From Microbacterium sp. LWS13-1.2 (GTDB lineage Bacteria > Actinomycetota > Actinomycetes > Actinomycetales > Microbacteriaceae): a stretch of DNA of 64,000 nucleotides. The notes below the pieces were generated by a model. It made no database searches, was not told the DNA's origin, and saw only the letters and a program-made list of their open reading frames with translations. Positions 62,633 through 64,000 of this stretch are shown here, in pieces. Position numbers and translations under genes: made by a program. The DNA lies in assembly GCF_040144835.1 (NCBI RefSeq), contig NZ_CP151632.1, forward strand, positions 1,116,001 to 1,180,000, given 5' to 3'. How positions within the stretch are numbered: position 1 is the stretch's first letter; every line of letters begins with the position of its first letter.

Positions 62633-63457
62633 ATGCCAGACAGCCACGATTCCTCGTCCGACCGGCAGCCGGCTGCCCCCGCACGCCCGCAGGTGCCCGC
62701 CGCCGACCAGACGCTGCGGATCCTGACGTTCCTCGCACGTCAGCGCGGACCGGCGCCGGCGAGCGTGATCGCGACGGCGCTCGGCATCCCGCGCTCGAGC
62801 GTCTATCACCTGCTCGCCACTCTGCAGGAGCACCATTTCGTGGTGCACCTCCCGGAGGAGCGGCGATGGGGCCTGGGCCTTGCCGCGTTCGAGCTCGCCG
62901 GAGGGTACTCGCGGCAGGAGCCGCTCGCCCGTCTCGGACGCCCGGTGCTCGCCGATCTCGTCGATCGCGCCGGCGAGAGCGCGCACCTCGCCGTGATGCA
63001 CGGCCGCGACGTGCTGTACATCGTCGAGGAGCGCGCACCGCGTAGGCCCGCGCTTGTGACGGACGTCGGCGTCCGTCTGCCCGCGCACCTCACCGCGACG
63101 GGCCGGGCGATGCTCGCGGCGCTTCCTCGCGAGCAGGTGCGGGCACTCTTCCCGGATGCCGCGGCCTTCGCCGATCGCACCGGCCGCGGCCCCCGTCGGC
63201 CGAGCGAGCTGCGCGAGCTGCTGCGCGAAGTGCGGGTACAGGGCTGGGCCATCGAGGACGGCGAGGTGACGCTCGGGCTCGGGTCGGTCGGCGTCGCCGT
63301 ACTCGACCACGTCGGCTGGCCGATCGCGGCGATCGCGGTCACCTATCCCGCCGAGGGCAAGCGCGACCCGGCGGCGTTCGCCGCTCTCGTCGCCCCCATG
63401 GCGACGGAACTCGTCCGGCGGATCCGCGGCGCACGGCCCGCGAGACCAAAACTCTGA
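62633..63457 (+). CDS. IclR-family transcriptional regulator (probable hut regulator)
   Basis: DNA-binding regulator of 274 aa. N-terminal winged helix (about 22-80): ADQTLRILTFLARQRGPAPASVIATALGIPRSSVYHLLATL. C-terminal ligand domain (about 90-265): LGRPVLADLVDRAGESAHLAVM, LPAHLTATGRAMLAAL, GWAIEDGEVTLGLGSVGVAVLDH, IAAIAVTYPAEG. The ATG at 62633 begins a normal length protein; a longer reading would overlap hutH. Divergent over 61 bases from hutH, so it most likely controls the hut genes and itself, with urocanate or histidine as effector (inference). Confidence 0.88.
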   Translation: MPDSHDSSSDRQPAAPARPQVPAADQTLRILTFLARQRGPAPASVIATALGIPRSSVYHLLATLQEHHFVVHLPEERRWGLGLAAFELAGGYSRQEPLARLGRPVLADLVDRAGESAHLAVMHGRDVLYIVEERAPRRPALVTDVGVRLPAHLTATGRAMLAALPREQVRALFPDAAAFADRTGRGPRRPSELRELLREVRVQGWAIEDGEVTLGLGSVGVAVLDHVGWPIAAIAVTYPAEGKRDPAAFAALVAPMATELVRRIRGARPARPKL

Positions 63458-63513
63458 AAGGCTCTTGCAGATCTCTCCATCGGAGCGCATAATCTGAAAC
63501 GACCTTTCAGATT
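63451..63513 (+). promoter_or_regulatory. promoter with two palindromic operators, before the ArsR-type gene
   Basis: AATCTGAAA-CGACC-TTTCAGATT (63491-63513) is perfect with 9-base arms. A degenerate copy ACTCTGAAA-GGCTC-TTGCAGATC lies 40 bases upstream (63451-63473) and overlaps the iclR stop. A -35-like TTGCAG (63465-63470) is 17 bases from a -10-like CATAAT (63488-63493), so operators cover both elements. Confidence 0.85.
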
Positions 63514-63521
63514 GGACGATG

Positions 63522-64000
63522 ATGGCCGAACCCGAGATCAGACGCACGATCACCGACCCGGCGGCCCTCGACGCCCTCGCCCACCCGGTGCGCCTCGACC
63601 TGCTGAGCTTCCTGATGTCGCACGGTGCGGCGACCGCCTCGGAGTGCGCGCGAGCGGTCGACGACAACCCTTCGAACTGCAGCTATCACCTCCGCGTGTT
63701 GGCCAAGCACGGCCTGGTCGAGCCGGTCGAGTCCGACGACGGCCGCGAGCGCCCGTGGCGTGCGACCATCACCGGCCTGAGCCTCGATCTCGACTCCGAC
63801 GACCCGTCGGTCGTCGCCAGCGCGACGGCGATGCTCGAGGCCTCCGTCCAGCTCGACTACCAGCTGGCCCGCGAGCATGTGCGGCGCCGCGACCGCATCG
63901 AGGGTCCGTGGCGAGATGTCGACGCCCACGCCCAGTACGGTCTGCAGGTCAGCCCGGACGAGCTGCGGTCCATCGTCGAGCGCATCGACGCCATCGTCCG
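63522..64000 (+). CDS. ArsR-family winged-helix regulator (3' end beyond window)
   Basis: The visible 159 residues start MAEPEIRRTITDPAALDALAHP and include VRLDLLSFLMSHGAATASECARAV, the recognition helix NPSNCSYHLRVLAKHGLVEPV and the wing RERPWRATITGLSLD. This is the ArsR-like HTH_20 type often placed before an MFS exporter gene, which would lie beyond the right edge. ATG 63522 is preferred, with an ATG 3 bases earlier equally possible. The strong palindrome just upstream suggests autoregulation. Confidence 0.85.
   Translation, partial: MAEPEIRRTITDPAALDALAHPVRLDLLSFLMSHGAATASECARAVDDNPSNCSYHLRVLAKHGLVEPVESDDGRERPWRATITGLSLDLDSDDPSVVASATAMLEASVQLDYQLAREHVRRRDRIEGPWRDVDAHAQYGLQVSPDELRSIVERIDAIV

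Overview
The window is one contiguous, very GC-rich, gene-dense stretch of bacterial chromosome. Gene content and style point to an actinobacterium, most probably Microbacterium or a close relative in the Microbacteriaceae. The pointers are the divergent rsmI/pmt pair, class Ib nrdHIEF with a mycoredoxin-like NrdH, HspR-type HAIR operators before a Clp ATPase, many GTG starts, and many genes whose start codon lies 6-7 bases after a TAnnnT -10 box (probable leaderless mRNAs). The family assignment is an inference; there is no rRNA gene here to confirm it. I see no tRNA, rRNA, CRISPR array, prophage or insertion sequence.

Layout. 0-5.8 kb: rsmI (cut by the left edge) and pmt diverge from one tiny promoter region, followed by an ArsR-aldo/keto reductase-YyaL operon. 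5.8-6.4 kb: a non-coding spacer with three copies of a palindromic repeat. 6.4-9.9 kb: five genes all joined by 4-base ATGA overlaps (CPBP protease, membrane protein, winged-helix regulator, ABC ATPase, ABC-2 permease) behind a palindromic operator. 10-14 kb: giant helicase hrpA, which carries several in-frame copies of a dispersed repeat. 14-19.7 kb: quinone oxidoreductase, rhodanese, MetY-like enzyme, Gfo/Idh oxidoreductase, NYN/LOTUS protein. 19.7-27.9 kb: ROK regulator and two tandem sugar ABC transporters (XylF/ChvE-like binding protein, half-size ATPase, permease). 27.9-33.4 kb: sirtuin with a degenerate alpha/beta hydrolase, then a CitM citrate transporter divergent from a CitA/CitB-type two-component system. 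33.4-38 kb: ATP-dependent DNA ligase and a coupled operon of two luciferase-like oxidoreductases, a frameshifted DoxX-like gene and a TIGR01777 epimerase. 38-45 kb: DUF72, a ClpC-type ATPase behind two HAIR operators, VOC protein, DUF3817/MarR pair, rRNA methyltransferase and a collagen-repeat membrane protein. 45-49.3 kb: nrdHIEF with paired NrdR boxes. 49.3-56.6 kb: MFS transporter, conserved hypothetical, alpha/beta hydrolase, DUF389, acyl-CoA dehydrogenase, a PadR gene remnant, DUF445, GGCT-like protein. 56.6-63.5 kb: complete histidine utilisation set (hutG; hutH-hutU-hutI) with an IclR regulator. 63.45-64 kb: an ArsR-type regulator cut by the right edge, preceded by a promoter wrapped in two palindromes.

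How parts work together. HutH, HutU, HutI and HutG together would take histidine through urocanate, imidazolonepropionate and formiminoglutamate to glutamate plus formamide, with the divergent IclR protein the obvious controller. The NrdHIEF set makes deoxynucleotides and is probably repressed by NrdR. The CitAB-like sensor pair probably switches on citM in response to external citrate or a related acid. The ROK protein probably controls the two sugar importers. Most genes are ordinary. The observations most worth testing are the in-frame repeats in hrpA, the five-gene CPBP/ABC operon with its operator, the overlapping divergent leaderless promoters, the HspR-type control of a ClpC-like ATPase, and the degenerate spots (DoxX frameshift, PadR remnant).
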